Assembly: GCF_016629525.1 (NCBI RefSeq)
Contig: NZ_AP024269.1
Location: 2,170,001-2,234,000, forward strand
DNA from: Kaistia sp. 32K
GTDB taxonomy: Bacteria > Pseudomonadota > Alphaproteobacteria > Rhizobiales > Kaistiaceae
DNA length: 64,000 bases
Direction: 5' to 3'
Shown here piece after piece: positions 35,655-44,841 of the stretch. A program made the translations under genes and the position numbers. How positions within the stretch are numbered: the stretch's first letter is position 1; each line of letters starts with the position of its first letter. The notes under the pieces are model-generated. The model was not told the origin of the DNA and did not search any database. It saw only the letters and a list, made by a program, of their open reading frames with translations.

Positions 35655-35987
35655 GGTGGCTCCGAGGATGGCTGGCAGAGGTATGGGGGCCGGAACTCGC
35701 GTCCCCAGCTGGCGCATCGAGCCAAATCCGTTGCTGAAACAATGGCCTGCCGACGATACCGCGCCCCCTTGACCCGCTTGGCATAATGCCATGTGATGAA
35801 GGGGTCAATTCAAGTTACGATCCGCGGTGCGTGGGCTCAGCCATGAGCGTCGGGCGCAGACCCGAGATGGAGTGCGATCAATCCGCACTTGGCCATCGTC
35901 ATGGTACCATGCCGAAGATCTCGACAACGGGGCGATACTGCATCGAGCTGAAGAGACGTGCACTCCAGGGGAAAAGAAGGCTGCGCA
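35655..35987. promoter_or_regulatory. Divergent region between metC and aapJ
   Basis: A 333-bp gene-free region holding the promoters of metC (leftward) and the aap operon (rightward). It contains a perfect 12-bp palindrome CATGGTACCATG at 35900-35911 and a GGCAT-A-ATGCC inverted repeat at about 35779-35789, both possible operators. I saw no convincing SAM riboswitch. No -10/-35 pair stands out enough to place. Confidence 0.4.
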
Positions 35988-37010
35988 ATGTACAGGAATA
36001 TTGCATCTATTCTCGCAGGCGCCGCGATGGCGTTGATGGGCGTTACGGCAGCTGGTGCCGGTACGCTCGAAGACGTCAAAGCCAAGGGCTTTGTCCAGTG
36101 CGGAGCGAACGGCGGAAATCTGATCGGCTTCGGCGCAACGGACGAAAAAGGCGAGTGGAGCGGCATCGACGTCGACTTCTGCCGTGCCATCGCCGCCGCG
36201 ATCTTCAACGATCCGAAGAAGGTCAAGTTCACGCCGCTCAACGCCAAGGAGCGCTTCACGGCGCTGCAATCGGGCGAAGTGGACGTGCTCTCCCGCAACA
36301 CGACCTGGACCATGTCGCGCGACAGCTCGCTCGGCCTCCAGTTCGTCGGCGTCACCTATTACGACGGCCAGGGCTTCATGGTCCGCAAGTCGCTCGGCGT
36401 CTCTTCGGCGCTGGAGCTCTCCGGCGCCAAGGTCTGCACGCAGACCGGCACGACGACGGAGCTGAACCTCGCCGACTTCTTCCGTTCCCACAACATGCCC
36501 TATGAGGTCGTGGCCTACGAGAAGAACGAGGAAGTGCTGCAGGCCTACGAGGCGGGCCGCTGCGACGCGTACACGACTGACGCCTCCGGCCTCTATGCCG
36601 AGCGCTTGAAGCTGACGGCGCCTGATGACCACATGATCCTGCCGGAGATCATCTCCAAGGAGCCGCTCGGTCCGGCGGTCCGCCAGGGCGACGACAAGTG
36701 GTTCACGCTGGTGAAGTGGACGCTGTTCGCGCTGCTCAACGCCGAGGAACTCGGGCTCACCAAGGCCAATATCGATGAGAAGAAGACGTCCGATAATCCC
36801 GAGATCAAGCGTTTCCTCGGCATCGAGGGCGAGTTCGGCACACCGATCGGTCTCTCGAACGACTGGGCCTACAACGTCATCAAGCAGGTCGGCAATTACG
36901 GCGAGATCTTCGACGCCAATATCGGTCCGTCGACCCAGCTCGGGATCGCGCGCGGCCTGAACAATCTCTGGTCGAAGGGCGGCATCCAGTACGCGCCTCC
37001 GATCCGCTGA
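35988..37010 (+). CDS. aapJ: General L-amino acid ABC transporter, periplasmic binding protein
   Basis: A 340-residue solute-binding protein with an N-terminal signal peptide (MYRNIASILAGAAMALMGVTAAGAG). The ATG at 35988 follows AAGAAGG. The mature protein shows the SBP_bac_3 pattern with the AapJ-specific VQCGANGGNLIGFG, WSGIDVDFCRAIAAAIF, VDVLSRNTTWTMSRD and RCDAYTTDASGLYAERL. It captures diverse L-amino acids in the periplasm. It heads the aapJQMP order seen in Rhizobium, and a strong hairpin follows at 37025-37049. Confidence 0.96.
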   Translation: MYRNIASILAGAAMALMGVTAAGAGTLEDVKAKGFVQCGANGGNLIGFGATDEKGEWSGIDVDFCRAIAAAIFNDPKKVKFTPLNAKERFTALQSGEVDVLSRNTTWTMSRDSSLGLQFVGVTYYDGQGFMVRKSLGVSSALELSGAKVCTQTGTTTELNLADFFRSHNMPYEVVAYEKNEEVLQAYEAGRCDAYTTDASGLYAERLKLTAPDDHMILPEIISKEPLGPAVRQGDDKWFTLVKWTLFALLNAEELGLTKANIDEKKTSDNPEIKRFLGIEGEFGTPIGLSNDWAYNVIKQVGNYGEIFDANIGPSTQLGIARGLNNLWSKGGIQYAPPIR

Positions 37011-37024
37011 CATCCAGCATCCGA

Positions 37025-37049
37025 CCACGGGCGGCGCGGCCGCCCGTGG
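37025..37049 (+). terminator. Strong intra-operon hairpin between aapJ and aapQ
   Basis: CCACGGGCGGC (37025-37035) pairs perfectly with GCCGCCCGTGG (37039-37049) around a three-base loop, 14 bases after the aapJ stop. No T-run follows, so it is more likely a 3'-end stabiliser or partial attenuator that keeps binding-protein mRNA in excess over permease mRNA, as is common in binding-protein operons. Confidence 0.6.
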
Positions 37050-37141
37050 CATTGCCCGCGATCGACGGACAGCAAGATCCGGATCAGCGGCGATGAGGGG
37101 AAGCAGGCCGGCGCGGCCCGGCCGATCAAGGGGACATACTT

Positions 37142-38353
37142 TTGACCGACAGAGGCGCGGCGTCCGCAGGGGGACGCATGGCATCCCTCCTCAACAATCC
37201 GACGGTCCGGGGCATCGCATTTCAGATTGTCTTCGTCCTCGTGCTGGGTTGGCTTGTCTGGGACATCATCGACAACACGGCCCGCAACCTCCAGAAGGCG
37301 AACATCGCCGCGGGCTACGGCTTTCTGGGACGCACCGCCGGATTCGGCATCATCCAGCGGGTGATCGACTATACCGAGGCCTCCTCCTACGGGCGGGCGC
37401 TCGTCATCGGCCTGGTGAACACGCTGATCGTGGCCGGGCTCGGCATCGTGTTCGCGACCATTCTCGGCTTCATCGTCGGCGTCGCGCGGCTGTCATCGAA
37501 CTGGCTGGTCTCGCGCACGGCCGCCGCCTTCGTCGAGATCCTGCGCAACATCCCGCTGCTGCTGCAGCTGTTCTTCTGGTACTTCGTCGTGCTGCGCAAT
37601 CTGCCGGGCATGCGCGAGCGGATGACGCTGATCCACGGCGTCGACCTCAACATCGGCGGCCTCCACGTGCCGAGGCTGGTGGCCGGTGATGGCCTCTGGC
37701 TCGTGCTCGCGTCCATTCCCGTGGCCATCGCCGCCGCGATCTTCGTGACGAAATGGGGCCATGACCGGCAGAGCGAGACCGGCGTCCGTCCTCCCATCGG
37801 CACGATCAATACGGCGCTGATCCTGGGTCTGCCGATCGTCGCCTTCTTCATCGCCGGCCGGCCGATCAGTGTCGACTTTCCGATCTTCAATGAAACGGGA
37901 CCGCTGCTCCGGCGCGGCTTTCAGGCCGGCACCGGCATGACGATCATCCCCGAGTTCATCGGGCTGCTGCTGGCGCTCTCGCTCTACACGTCGACCTACA
38001 TCGCCGAGGTGGTGCGCGCCGGCATCCAGGCCGTCAGCCGCGGGCAGACGGAAGCTGCCCATTCGCTGGGCTTGCGCGCCGGACCGACGCTGCGCCTGAT
38101 CGTGCTGCCGCAGGCGATGCGCATCATCATCCCGCCGCTGACGAACCAGTATCTGAACCTGACCAAGAACTCGTCGCTTGCGGTCGCTATCGCCTATCCC
38201 GATCTCGTCGCGGTCGGCGGCACCGTGCTCAACCAGACGGGGCAGGCGGTCGAGATCGTCAGCATCTGGATGCTGTTCTACCTCGGACTGAGCGTGCTGA
38301 CATCGATGGTCATGGGGTACTTCAACAAGCGCGCCGCGCTGGTCGAGCGGTGA
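37142..38353 (+). CDS. aapQ: General L-amino acid ABC transporter, permease AapQ
   Basis: A 403-residue inner-membrane permease of the HisMQ family. The start is a TTG at 37142 with AAGGGGA six bases upstream; an internal ATG at 37178 is possible. The typical AapQ features are an N-terminal half with extra membrane helices, ARLSSNWLVSRTAAAFVEILRNIPLLLQLFFWY, and the ATPase-contact loop GIQAVSRGQTEAAHSLGLRAGPTLRLIVLPQAMR. It pairs with AapM to form the channel and lies 9 bases upstream of it. Confidence 0.95.
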   Translation: MTDRGAASAGGRMASLLNNPTVRGIAFQIVFVLVLGWLVWDIIDNTARNLQKANIAAGYGFLGRTAGFGIIQRVIDYTEASSYGRALVIGLVNTLIVAGLGIVFATILGFIVGVARLSSNWLVSRTAAAFVEILRNIPLLLQLFFWYFVVLRNLPGMRERMTLIHGVDLNIGGLHVPRLVAGDGLWLVLASIPVAIAAAIFVTKWGHDRQSETGVRPPIGTINTALILGLPIVAFFIAGRPISVDFPIFNETGPLLRRGFQAGTGMTIIPEFIGLLLALSLYTSTYIAEVVRAGIQAVSRGQTEAAHSLGLRAGPTLRLIVLPQAMRIIIPPLTNQYLNLTKNSSLAVAIAYPDLVAVGGTVLNQTGQAVEIVSIWMLFYLGLSVLTSMVMGYFNKRAALVER

Positions 38354-38362
38354 GGAGAAGCC

Positions 38363-39697
38363 ATGAACGCGCCAGCCAAAAGCTTCGTCCGCCGCGCCCT
38401 GATCGAGCCCCAGGCCGCTCCCCGCAGCACGGTCGGCATCACCGGCTGGATGCGGCAGAACCTGTTCTCGTCGCCGCTCAACAGCATCATGACGATCCTG
38501 ATCCTGACGTTCATCGTCTGGATGGTGACGCCCTTCATCCGCTTCACGCTCATCAATGCCGTCTGGGAGGGCGCGGACCGTTCGGTCTGCGCCACGGCGA
38601 CGGGCGCGTGCTGGGCCTATGTGAAGGCCTACCTGCCGCAATTCATCTATGGCCGGTATCCGATCGCCGAGCGCTGGCGGGTCGACATCGTGTTCCTGCT
38701 CCTGGTGATCGGGCTCGTGCCGCTGCTGATCCCGCGCGTTCCGTTCAAGCGGCTGAACGCGCTCTTCCTGATCGGCGTGTTTCCGATCATCGCGTTCATC
38801 CTGCTGACGGGCGGCCATGTCCGGCTCACGGGAAGCCTGATCCCGTCCAGCGTCATGGCGCCGGGGCCGCTTCGCTTCGCCGTGCAATACGCGCTCGTTT
38901 CCGCGCTCATCCTCGGAGGGCTGGCGCTCTTCGCCAGATTGGCGGGGAGGCCATTCTACGGCTCGGGCACGACCGCGGCCGTCATCCTCGGCTATATCGC
39001 CGTGGTCCTGTTCCTGGTCGGTCTCGATTTCGGCCTCGTGCCGGTCGAGACGGCCAATTGGGGCGGCCTTCTCGTGACGCTGGTGGTGGCGATCACCGGC
39101 ATGGTCGCCGCCCTGCCGCTCGGCATCCTGCTGACGCTCGGGCGGCGCTCGAACATGCCGGTGGTGAAGCTCGCCTCGACCATCTTCATCGAGGTCTGGC
39201 GCGGCGTTCCGCTGATCACCGTGCTGTTCATGGCCTCGGTGATGCTGCCGCTCTTCCTGCCCGACGGCGTCTCCTTCGACAAATTGCTCAGGGCCCTCAT
39301 CGGCGTGGCGCTGTTCCAGGCGGCGTATATGGCGGAGACGATCCGCGGCGGCCTGCAGGCGATCCCGCGCGGCCAGTACGAGGGGGCGATGGCGCTTGGC
39401 CTCGGCTACTGGCAGATGATGCAGAAGATCGTCCTGCCGCAGGCGCTCCGCATCGTCATCCCCGGCATCGTCGGCTCCTTCATCTCGCTCTTCAAGGACA
39501 CGACGCTGGTCATCATCATCGGGCTCTATGACTTCCTGGGCCAGATCCAGGCGTCCGCCAACGATGTGAAATGGGCGTCCCCCGTCACCGGACTGACGGG
39601 TTATATTTTCGCAGCCATGGTGTTTTGGGCATTCTGTTTCTCGATGTCCCGCTATGCTGCGTTTACAGAAAGACGGCTCGACAGGGGCCGAAGATAG
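38363..39697 (+). CDS. aapM: General L-amino acid ABC transporter, permease AapM
   Basis: A 444-residue permease, longer than typical HisM proteins because of an N-terminal extension with several extra helices, as in rhizobial AapM. The conserved loop [35 protein letters not shown] contacts the ATPase, and [24 protein letters not shown] is typical of the subfamily. The ATG at 38363 follows GAGGAGA. Its stop is 17 bases before the AapP start. Confidence 0.95.
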   Translation: MNAPAKSFVRRALIEPQAAPRSTVGITGWMRQNLFSSPLNSIMTILILTFIVWMVTPFIRFTLINAVWEGADRSVCATATGACWAYVKAYLPQFIYGRYPIAERWRVDIVFLLLVIGLVPLLIPRVPFKRLNALFLIGVFPIIAFILLTGGHVRLTGSLIPSSVMAPGPLRFAVQYALVSALILGGLALFARLAGRPFYGSGTTAAVILGYIAVVLFLVGLDFGLVPVETANWGGLLVTLVVAITGMVAALPLGILLTLGRRSNMPVVKLASTIFIEVWRGVPLITVLFMASVMLPLFLPDGVSFDKLLRALIGVALFQAAYMAETIRGGLQAIPRGQYEGAMALGLGYWQMMQKIVLPQALRIVIPGIVGSFISLFKDTTLVIIIGLYDFLGQIQASANDVKWASPVTGLTGYIFAAMVFWAFCFSMSRYAAFTERRLDRGRR

Positions 39698-39714
39698 AAT
39701 CCAGGGGAGTCTCC

Positions 39715-40515
39715 ATGTCGGATCCGTCCGTTGCTGCCATCGAGGTGCCGCTCGTTCCGCCCGCCCTTACCGTTTCGTCGACCGACGTCGCGGTGGAGAT
39801 GGTCGACGTCAACAAGTGGTATGGCGAGTTCCATGTCCTTCGCGACATCAACCTGAAGGTCATGCGCGGCGAGCGCATCGTGATCTGCGGTCCCTCGGGT
39901 TCCGGCAAGTCGACGCTGATCCGCTGCATCAACCGCCTGGAAGAGCACCAGAAGGGCAAGATTGTCGTCGACGGCAAGGAGCTCACAAACGATCTCCGCA
40001 AGATCGACGAAGTGCGCCGCGAGGTGGGCATGGTGTTCCAGCACTTCAACCTGTTCCCGCACCTGACGATCCTCGAGAACTGCACGCTGGCGCCGATCAA
40101 CGTTCGCCGCATGCCGAAGCGCGAGGCCGAGGACATCGCGATGCACTACCTGAACCGGGTCAAGATCCCGGAACAGGCGAACAAATATCCGGGCCAGCTC
40201 TCGGGCGGCCAGCAGCAGCGCGTCGCCATCGCCCGCTCGCTCTGCATGAACCCGCGCGTCATGCTGTTCGACGAGCCGACCTCGGCGCTCGATCCCGAGA
40301 TGATCAAGGAAGTGCTCGACGTCATGGTCGGCCTGGCGCTCGAAGGCATGACGATGATCTGCGTCACGCACGAGATGGGCTTTGCCCGCCAGGTCGCGAA
40401 CCGCGTCATTTTCATGGATGGCGGCCAGATCATCGAGCAGAACGATCCGGTCAGCTTCTTCACCAATCCGCAGCACGAGCGGACCAAGCTGTTCCTGAGC
40501 CAGATCCTGCACTGA
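39715..40515 (+). CDS. aapP: General L-amino acid ABC transporter, ATP-binding protein AapP
   Basis: A 266-residue ATPase starting at ATG 39715 after AGGGGAG. Walker A GPSGSGKS is at residues 59-66, LSGGQQQR from 162, Walker B VMLFDEP at 182-188, and the switch histidine lies in VTHEMGF. The sequence resembles GlnQ/HisP/AapP polar amino-acid ATPases. It completes aapJQMP and is followed by a textbook terminator at 40541-40569. Confidence 0.96.
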   Translation: MSDPSVAAIEVPLVPPALTVSSTDVAVEMVDVNKWYGEFHVLRDINLKVMRGERIVICGPSGSGKSTLIRCINRLEEHQKGKIVVDGKELTNDLRKIDEVRREVGMVFQHFNLFPHLTILENCTLAPINVRRMPKREAEDIAMHYLNRVKIPEQANKYPGQLSGGQQQRVAIARSLCMNPRVMLFDEPTSALDPEMIKEVLDVMVGLALEGMTMICVTHEMGFARQVANRVIFMDGGQIIEQNDPVSFFTNPQHERTKLFLSQILH

Positions 40516-40540
40516 CGCCGAGCATCGGTCGAATTCAAAA

Positions 40541-40569
40541 AAAAGCCCGGCAGGATCTGCCGGGCTTTT
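40541..40569. terminator. Rho-independent terminator, bidirectional, after aapP
   Basis: A 13-bp perfect stem (AAAAGCCCGGCAG at 40541-40553 with CTGCCGGGCTTTT at 40557-40569) closes on a three-base loop. It is flanked by an A-run on the left and TTTTCGTTTT on the right. It therefore ends aapP transcripts rightward and the OmpA-like gene's transcripts leftward (its stop is at 40590). Confidence 0.92.
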
Positions 40570-40589
40570 CGTTTTCTATGCCGATCGTC

Positions 40590-41879
40590 TTATCGGCCGT
40601 TCAGCAGCGGCGTGATGTTGCGGATGGTGACGCGGCGGTTCTGCCGCTCCGGTCCGTCCGTCGGGATCTTCAGGTAGCGCTTGCCGTAGCCCTGGCTGAC
40701 GAGCGCGTCGCGCGGAATGTCGAAATAGTCCGACAGGATCCCGGCCACCGAGGCGGCGCGGCGATCGGAGAGTTCGAGATTGGCGAGGTCGGTGCCGACC
40801 GCGTCGGTGTGGCCTTCGATCAGGAAGACCGCGCGCGGATCGCGATCGACGACCCGGCCGATGGCCTGGCCGATCGAGCGCAGTTTGCGGACCTGATCGT
40901 CGGGCACGCGGGCCGAACCGAACTCGAAGGTGATCGTGTCGAGATCGACGCGGCGCACCATGTCGCGGACGCGCGGATCGCGACGGATCTCGTTCATCGA
41001 ATAGCCGCGGTCGATCCGCTGCACCGGCGCGGCGCGGAACGTGTCCTCGATCTGCCGTTCGGTGGCGCGGCCGCCATCGATGAAGCGGTCATTCGGCCGG
41101 TAGGGGCGGCGATCGTCGCGATAGCCCGGAGGCGGCGGAACTTCCCGGTCACCCGGCATCCGGCCGTCAATGAAGATGTCGCGCGGCGGCGGCCCATCGC
41201 GATAGCCGCCGCGATCGGGACCGTCATTGCGGTCGCCGGGGCGGGGCGGCCGGGCGTCGGGACGCGAACGCTCGTTGCGGGATCCATCCGGCCGTGCCTG
41301 TTCGCCACGCGGGGGGCGGTTGCCGGCATCGTCGGGACGGCGGTCCGGCGCGGGCTGGGCCTTCGGCGGCTGCGGCTTGGGCTTCTGCTCGCCCTGAGCG
41401 GGCTTCGGGTCCGGCTTTGCCGAAGGCTCGTCCGGCTTCTTCGAACCGGCCGGCGGCTGATAGGGCTTCGGCTGCTCGCCGCTGCCGGCGGACGGCCGCG
41501 CCGGGCGATCCGGATTGCCGTCGGCCTTATTGTCGTCGGTCTTATTGTCGTCAGTCTTGGGAGGCTGCGGCGCCGCCGGCTTTTCGGGCTCGGCAGGGGC
41601 AGCGCCGCCGGGCGTCTCCACGGCGCGCAGGTCCTTCATCGCGTCGGCGACGCCGCGCCGCGCGGCGCGCACGTCACCGCCGGTCTCCTCGGCCTGCTTC
41701 AGCGATTCCTGGGCCTTCTCCAGCAGTTCCTTTGCCTTCTGGACGCGATCCTCCGCCGCCTGGGCAACGACGATCGGCCGGCTCTCCATCTGCGCCTGAT
41801 CGGCGAGCGCCATCGTTGGGCCGCCGAAGAGGACGGGAACGGCAACCGATGAAAGCAGAAGAAAATAGGAGGGTCTCAT
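40590..41879 (-). CDS. OmpA-family outer-membrane/peptidoglycan-binding protein with long proline/arginine-rich linker
   Basis: A 429-residue secreted protein. A signal peptide (to about residue 27) is followed by a short alpha-helical, coiled-coil-like region (residues about 42-85), then a charged disordered linker of some 170 residues rich in P, K, D and R. The linker includes short tandem TDDNK units. The C-terminal OmpA domain has FEFGSARV, VFLIEGHTDAVGTDLANLELSDRRAASVAGIL and QNRRVTIRNI, so it should bind peptidoglycan from the periplasm. No beta-barrel is visible. The linker length would let it reach between the membrane and the wall; that role is inferred. Confidence 0.88.
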   Translation of the reverse strand: MRPSYFLLLSSVAVPVLFGGPTMALADQAQMESRPIVVAQAAEDRVQKAKELLEKAQESLKQAEETGGDVRAARRGVADAMKDLRAVETPGGAAPAEPEKPAAPQPPKTDDNKTDDNKADGNPDRPARPSAGSGEQPKPYQPPAGSKKPDEPSAKPDPKPAQGEQKPKPQPPKAQPAPDRRPDDAGNRPPRGEQARPDGSRNERSRPDARPPRPGDRNDGPDRGGYRDGPPPRDIFIDGRMPGDREVPPPPGYRDDRRPYRPNDRFIDGGRATERQIEDTFRAAPVQRIDRGYSMNEIRRDPRVRDMVRRVDLDTITFEFGSARVPDDQVRKLRSIGQAIGRVVDRDPRAVFLIEGHTDAVGTDLANLELSDRRAASVAGILSDYFDIPRDALVSQGYGKRYLKIPTDGPERQNRRVTIRNITPLLNGR

Positions 41880-42011
41880 GGTCTTCCTGCAGCTTGGCCT
41901 CAGCTGGCCGATGTCTGGGACGGACGCGAACTCGTGTCTGAATGCGTCATTCCATGCCGCCGAAATGCGGCAACCGTGAGAGACATATGCGCGGATTGCC
42001 GCTGAACGACG

Positions 42012-42030
42012 GCTGAATGGACCGTTCAGC
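42012..42030 (-). terminator. Possible hairpin downstream of sseA
   Basis: GCTGAA-N7-TTCAGC at 42012-42030, with a further GCTGAAC at 42001-42007, lies 15 bases past the sseA stop. It can fold but lacks a T-run, so its function as a terminator is uncertain. Confidence 0.3.
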
Positions 42031-42044
42031 TTGTGGGCGGCCGC

Positions 42045-42902
42045 CTACTGGTCGGCCGGTCCCGTCACGACGGGGGCGTCGGGAGCGCCGCCCCATTCGG
42101 CCCAGGAGCCGTCATAGAGCGCCACGTCGCGAGCGCCGAGCGTGGCAAGCGCCAGCGACAGGATCGCGGCCGAGACGCCGGAGCCGCAGCTCGTGACGAT
42201 CGGCCGGGACGGATCGACCCCCGCCTCGGCGAAGGCCGCCTCAAGATCGGCGGGGCTCTTCAGCCGGCCGTTCGCCACGACGGCGCCGAACGGCACATTG
42301 CGGCTGCCCGGCATATGACCGGCGCGCAGGCCGGGGCGGGGCTCCGGCGCGTCGCCGCGAAAGCGCTCGGCCGGGCGGGCGTCGACGATGGTCGCGCCAC
42401 CGGCATCGATCAGGCCTCGCACCTGGTCGAGGCTGCGCACCGCGCTCGCGTCGAAATGCGCGTTGAAGGTCGCGGGAGCGGGCGTGGCTTCGCCCGTCTC
42501 GACCGGACGGCCGTCCGCGATCCACTGCGGAAAGCCGCCGTCCAGGATGCGGACATCGGCGGCGCCCATGGTGCGGAAGGTCCACCACACCCGCGCGGCG
42601 GAGAAGAGCCCCGCGCCGTCGTAGACGACGATCGTCTGCGTCTCCGAAATGCCGAGGTTGCCGACGGTCTCGGCGAAAACCTCCCGCGAGGGCAGCATGT
42701 GCGGCAGGCCGGAGCTGGTATCGGCGATCGCGTCGATGTCGAAGAAGACGGCGCCGGGGATGTGCGCCTTGCGGAACTCGGCCGCCGCGTCGCGCTGCGC
42801 CGTCGGCAGGTACCACGAGGCATCGACCACCGCGATGGCCGGATCGCCCAGGCGGGAGGCCAGCCATTCGGTCGAAACGAGGGTGGTTGCGCGGTCGATC
42901 AT
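42045..42902 (-). CDS. sseA: 3-mercaptopyruvate sulfurtransferase
   Basis: A 285-residue tandem rhodanese protein. The active-site Cys239 sits in CGSGVSA, the mercaptopyruvate-sulfurtransferase form (CG[ST]GV) rather than the thiosulfate form. VVDARPAERFRG and IPGAVFFDIDAIAD are rhodanese-domain markers. It transfers sulfur from 3-mercaptopyruvate to a thiol or cyanide in the cytoplasm. Together with cysK it suits cysteine sulfur handling. It begins 41 bases downstream of alaX on the same strand. Confidence 0.95.
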   Translation of the reverse strand: MIDRATTLVSTEWLASRLGDPAIAVVDASWYLPTAQRDAAAEFRKAHIPGAVFFDIDAIADTSSGLPHMLPSREVFAETVGNLGISETQTIVVYDGAGLFSAARVWWTFRTMGAADVRILDGGFPQWIADGRPVETGEATPAPATFNAHFDASAVRSLDQVRGLIDAGGATIVDARPAERFRGDAPEPRPGLRAGHMPGSRNVPFGAVVANGRLKSPADLEAAFAEAGVDPSRPIVTSCGSGVSAAILSLALATLGARDVALYDGSWAEWGGAPDAPVVTGPADQ

Positions 42903-42943
42903 GTCCGTCTCCGGTCGTCGGTCATTCTAGCGATGGGGGAGGC

Positions 42944-43660
42944 TCAGGCGAAGCGGATGCGGACGCGCCGGTTCTGCTTGCCCTTGTTCTCGATCTTGGC
43001 GACGACGAGCGGGCCGATCTCGCCGGTCGACTGCACATGCGTGCCGCCGCAGGGCTGCAGGTCAATGTCGCCGATGCGCACGAGGCGGACGCGGCCGCTG
43101 CCCATTGGCGGCATGACACTCATTGTCTTGACCAGGCCGGGATTGGCGAGGAGCTCCTCGTCCGTGATCCATTCGGTCGAGACCGCGTGATCGGCTGCGG
43201 CGAGCGCGTTCAGCTTCGCCTCGATCTCTTCCTTGGCCGGCACGGCGCCGTCGATGTCGAAATCGAGATGGCCTTCCTCGGCGCCGATGCGGCCGCCCGA
43301 AACGGGAAAGGGCAGGGCGACGGTGAGGAGATGCAGGCCGGTGTGGATCCGCATGTGCCGATGCCGCGTCGCCCAGTCGAGATGCTGGACGATCGTCTCG
43401 CCGAGGGCGGGCAGGGCGGAGCCCTCGCCCGGCACGTGCACGATGTCGCTCTTGCTGTCGCCATAGACGGTGGTGGCGATCTTGATCATCGACCCGTCTT
43501 CGCGCTCCAGCGTGCCGACGTCGCCCGGCTGGCCGCCGCCCGTCGCATAGAAGACGGTCCGGTCGAGCAGGATGCCGCCGCGCTCATTGATGCCGACGAC
43601 CTTGGCTTCAGCGGTCGAAAGATAGGGATCGTCGCGGAAGAGCAGGGTCGTCTCGGCCAT
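42944..43660 (-). CDS. alaX: Alanyl-tRNA editing protein AlaX (trans-editing)
   Basis: A 238-residue stand-alone editing protein homologous to the second half of alanyl-tRNA synthetase. The ATG at 43660 gives MAETTLLFRDDPYLS. The zinc-binding HTGLH (His106, His110) and CGGTH (Cys204, His208) motifs are intact, as is the YATGGGQPGD segment. It hydrolyses serine or glycine wrongly attached to tRNA-Ala. Being two bases after cysK it is co-transcribed with it; pairing with sulfur genes is seen in other Alphaproteobacteria, and its biological reason is unclear. Confidence 0.93.
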   Translation of the reverse strand: MAETTLLFRDDPYLSTAEAKVVGINERGGILLDRTVFYATGGGQPGDVGTLEREDGSMIKIATTVYGDSKSDIVHVPGEGSALPALGETIVQHLDWATRHRHMRIHTGLHLLTVALPFPVSGGRIGAEEGHLDFDIDGAVPAKEEIEAKLNALAAADHAVSTEWITDEELLANPGLVKTMSVMPPMGSGRVRLVRIGDIDLQPCGGTHVQSTGEIGPLVVAKIENKGKQNRRVRIRFA

Positions 43661-43662
43661 CG

Positions 43663-44700
43663 TCACGCCTTTTCGTAGGGAATGTGGATTTCGGGATTGC
43701 GCTCGAGCCAACCGGGGACCGGCAGGCCCTTTTCACGCAGGAAGGTGGGATTGAACAGCTTCGATTGATAGCGCGTGCCGTAGTCACAGAGGATCGTCAC
43801 GATCGTATGGCCGGGGCCGAGCTTCTTCGCCAGGTGAATGGCGCCGGCGATGTTGATGCCCGACGAGCCGCCGAGGCAGAGGCCTTCGTTCTCGGCGAGG
43901 TCGAATACCACCTCGAGCGCCTCGGCATCGGTGATCTGGTAGGCCGCGTCGACGGGCGCCCCTTCCAGATTGGCGGTGATGCGCCCTTGGCCGATGCCTT
44001 CGGTGATGGACGAGCCCTCGGCCTTCAGGACGCCGGTCGTGTAATAGCTGAACAGCGCCGCGCCGAGCGGATCGGCGAGCGCGATCTGGATGTCCGGGTT
44101 GCGGGCCTTGAGCGCGATGCCGATGCCGGCCAGCGTGCCGCCGGAACCGACCGCCGAGACGAAGCCGTCGACCTTGCCGCCCGTCTGCTCCCAGATCTCG
44201 GGTCCCGTCGTCTCGATATGCGCCTGACGGTTCGCGACGTTGTCGAACTGGTTGGCCCAGATGGCGCCGTTCGGCTCGGTCTTCGCCAGTTGCTCGGCGA
44301 GACGGCCCGAGAGCTTCACGTAGTTGTTCGGATCCTTGTAGGGAACGGCCGGGACCTCGATCAGGGTCGCGCCCGCCAGCCGCAGCGCATCCTTCTTTTC
44401 CTGCGACTGCGTATCGGGAATGACGATGACCGTCTTGAAGCCGAGCGCGCTCGCGACCAGGGCGAGCCCGATGCCGGTGTTGCCGGCGGTGCCCTCGACG
44501 ATCGTGCCGCCCGGGCGAAGCTGCCCCTTGGCGACGGCGTCCTGGATGATGAACAGCGCGGCGCGATCCTTGACCGATTGTCCCGGGTTCATGAACTCGG
44601 CCTTGCCCAGGATCTCGCAGCCCGTTTCATCGGAGGCACGGCGGAGGCGGATCAGAGGGGTGTTGCCGATGGCTTCGACGACGGAAGGAAGGACGGCCAT
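43663..44700 (-). CDS. cysK: Cysteine synthase A (O-acetylserine sulfhydrylase)
   Basis: A 345-residue fold-type II PLP enzyme. Lys44 in NPGQSVKDRAA binds PLP, TAGNTGIGLALV contacts substrate, and the glycine-rich GSGGTLAGIG binds the cofactor phosphate. LAGATLIEVPAVPYKDPNNYVKLSGRLAE is typical of the longer CysK group. It makes cysteine from O-acetylserine and sulfide. It starts the cysK-alaX-sseA operon; the 141 bases upstream show no recognisable riboswitch or CysB-like site that I can defend. Confidence 0.95.
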   Translation of the reverse strand: MAVLPSVVEAIGNTPLIRLRRASDETGCEILGKAEFMNPGQSVKDRAALFIIQDAVAKGQLRPGGTIVEGTAGNTGIGLALVASALGFKTVIVIPDTQSQEKKDALRLAGATLIEVPAVPYKDPNNYVKLSGRLAEQLAKTEPNGAIWANQFDNVANRQAHIETTGPEIWEQTGGKVDGFVSAVGSGGTLAGIGIALKARNPDIQIALADPLGAALFSYYTTGVLKAEGSSITEGIGQGRITANLEGAPVDAAYQITDAEALEVVFDLAENEGLCLGGSSGINIAGAIHLAKKLGPGHTIVTILCDYGTRYQSKLFNPTFLREKGLPVPGWLERNPEIHIPYEKA

Positions 44701-44841
44701 GATTGCTTTCTGGAATGAGAGACGGGAAGGCTAGCTGGCCCACAGACTGGCTTCAAGCAGGACCACCCCGCAAAGCACCATTCCCCGACGGCTTTCAACG
44801 ATCCGGAATATCATTCTTCGACGGGCTGCATGAAGAGGAAA

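Noticed and set aside
35655..35800. SAM riboswitch upstream of metC
   Set aside because: The conserved core of the alphaproteobacterial SAM-II element is not recognisable in this leader.
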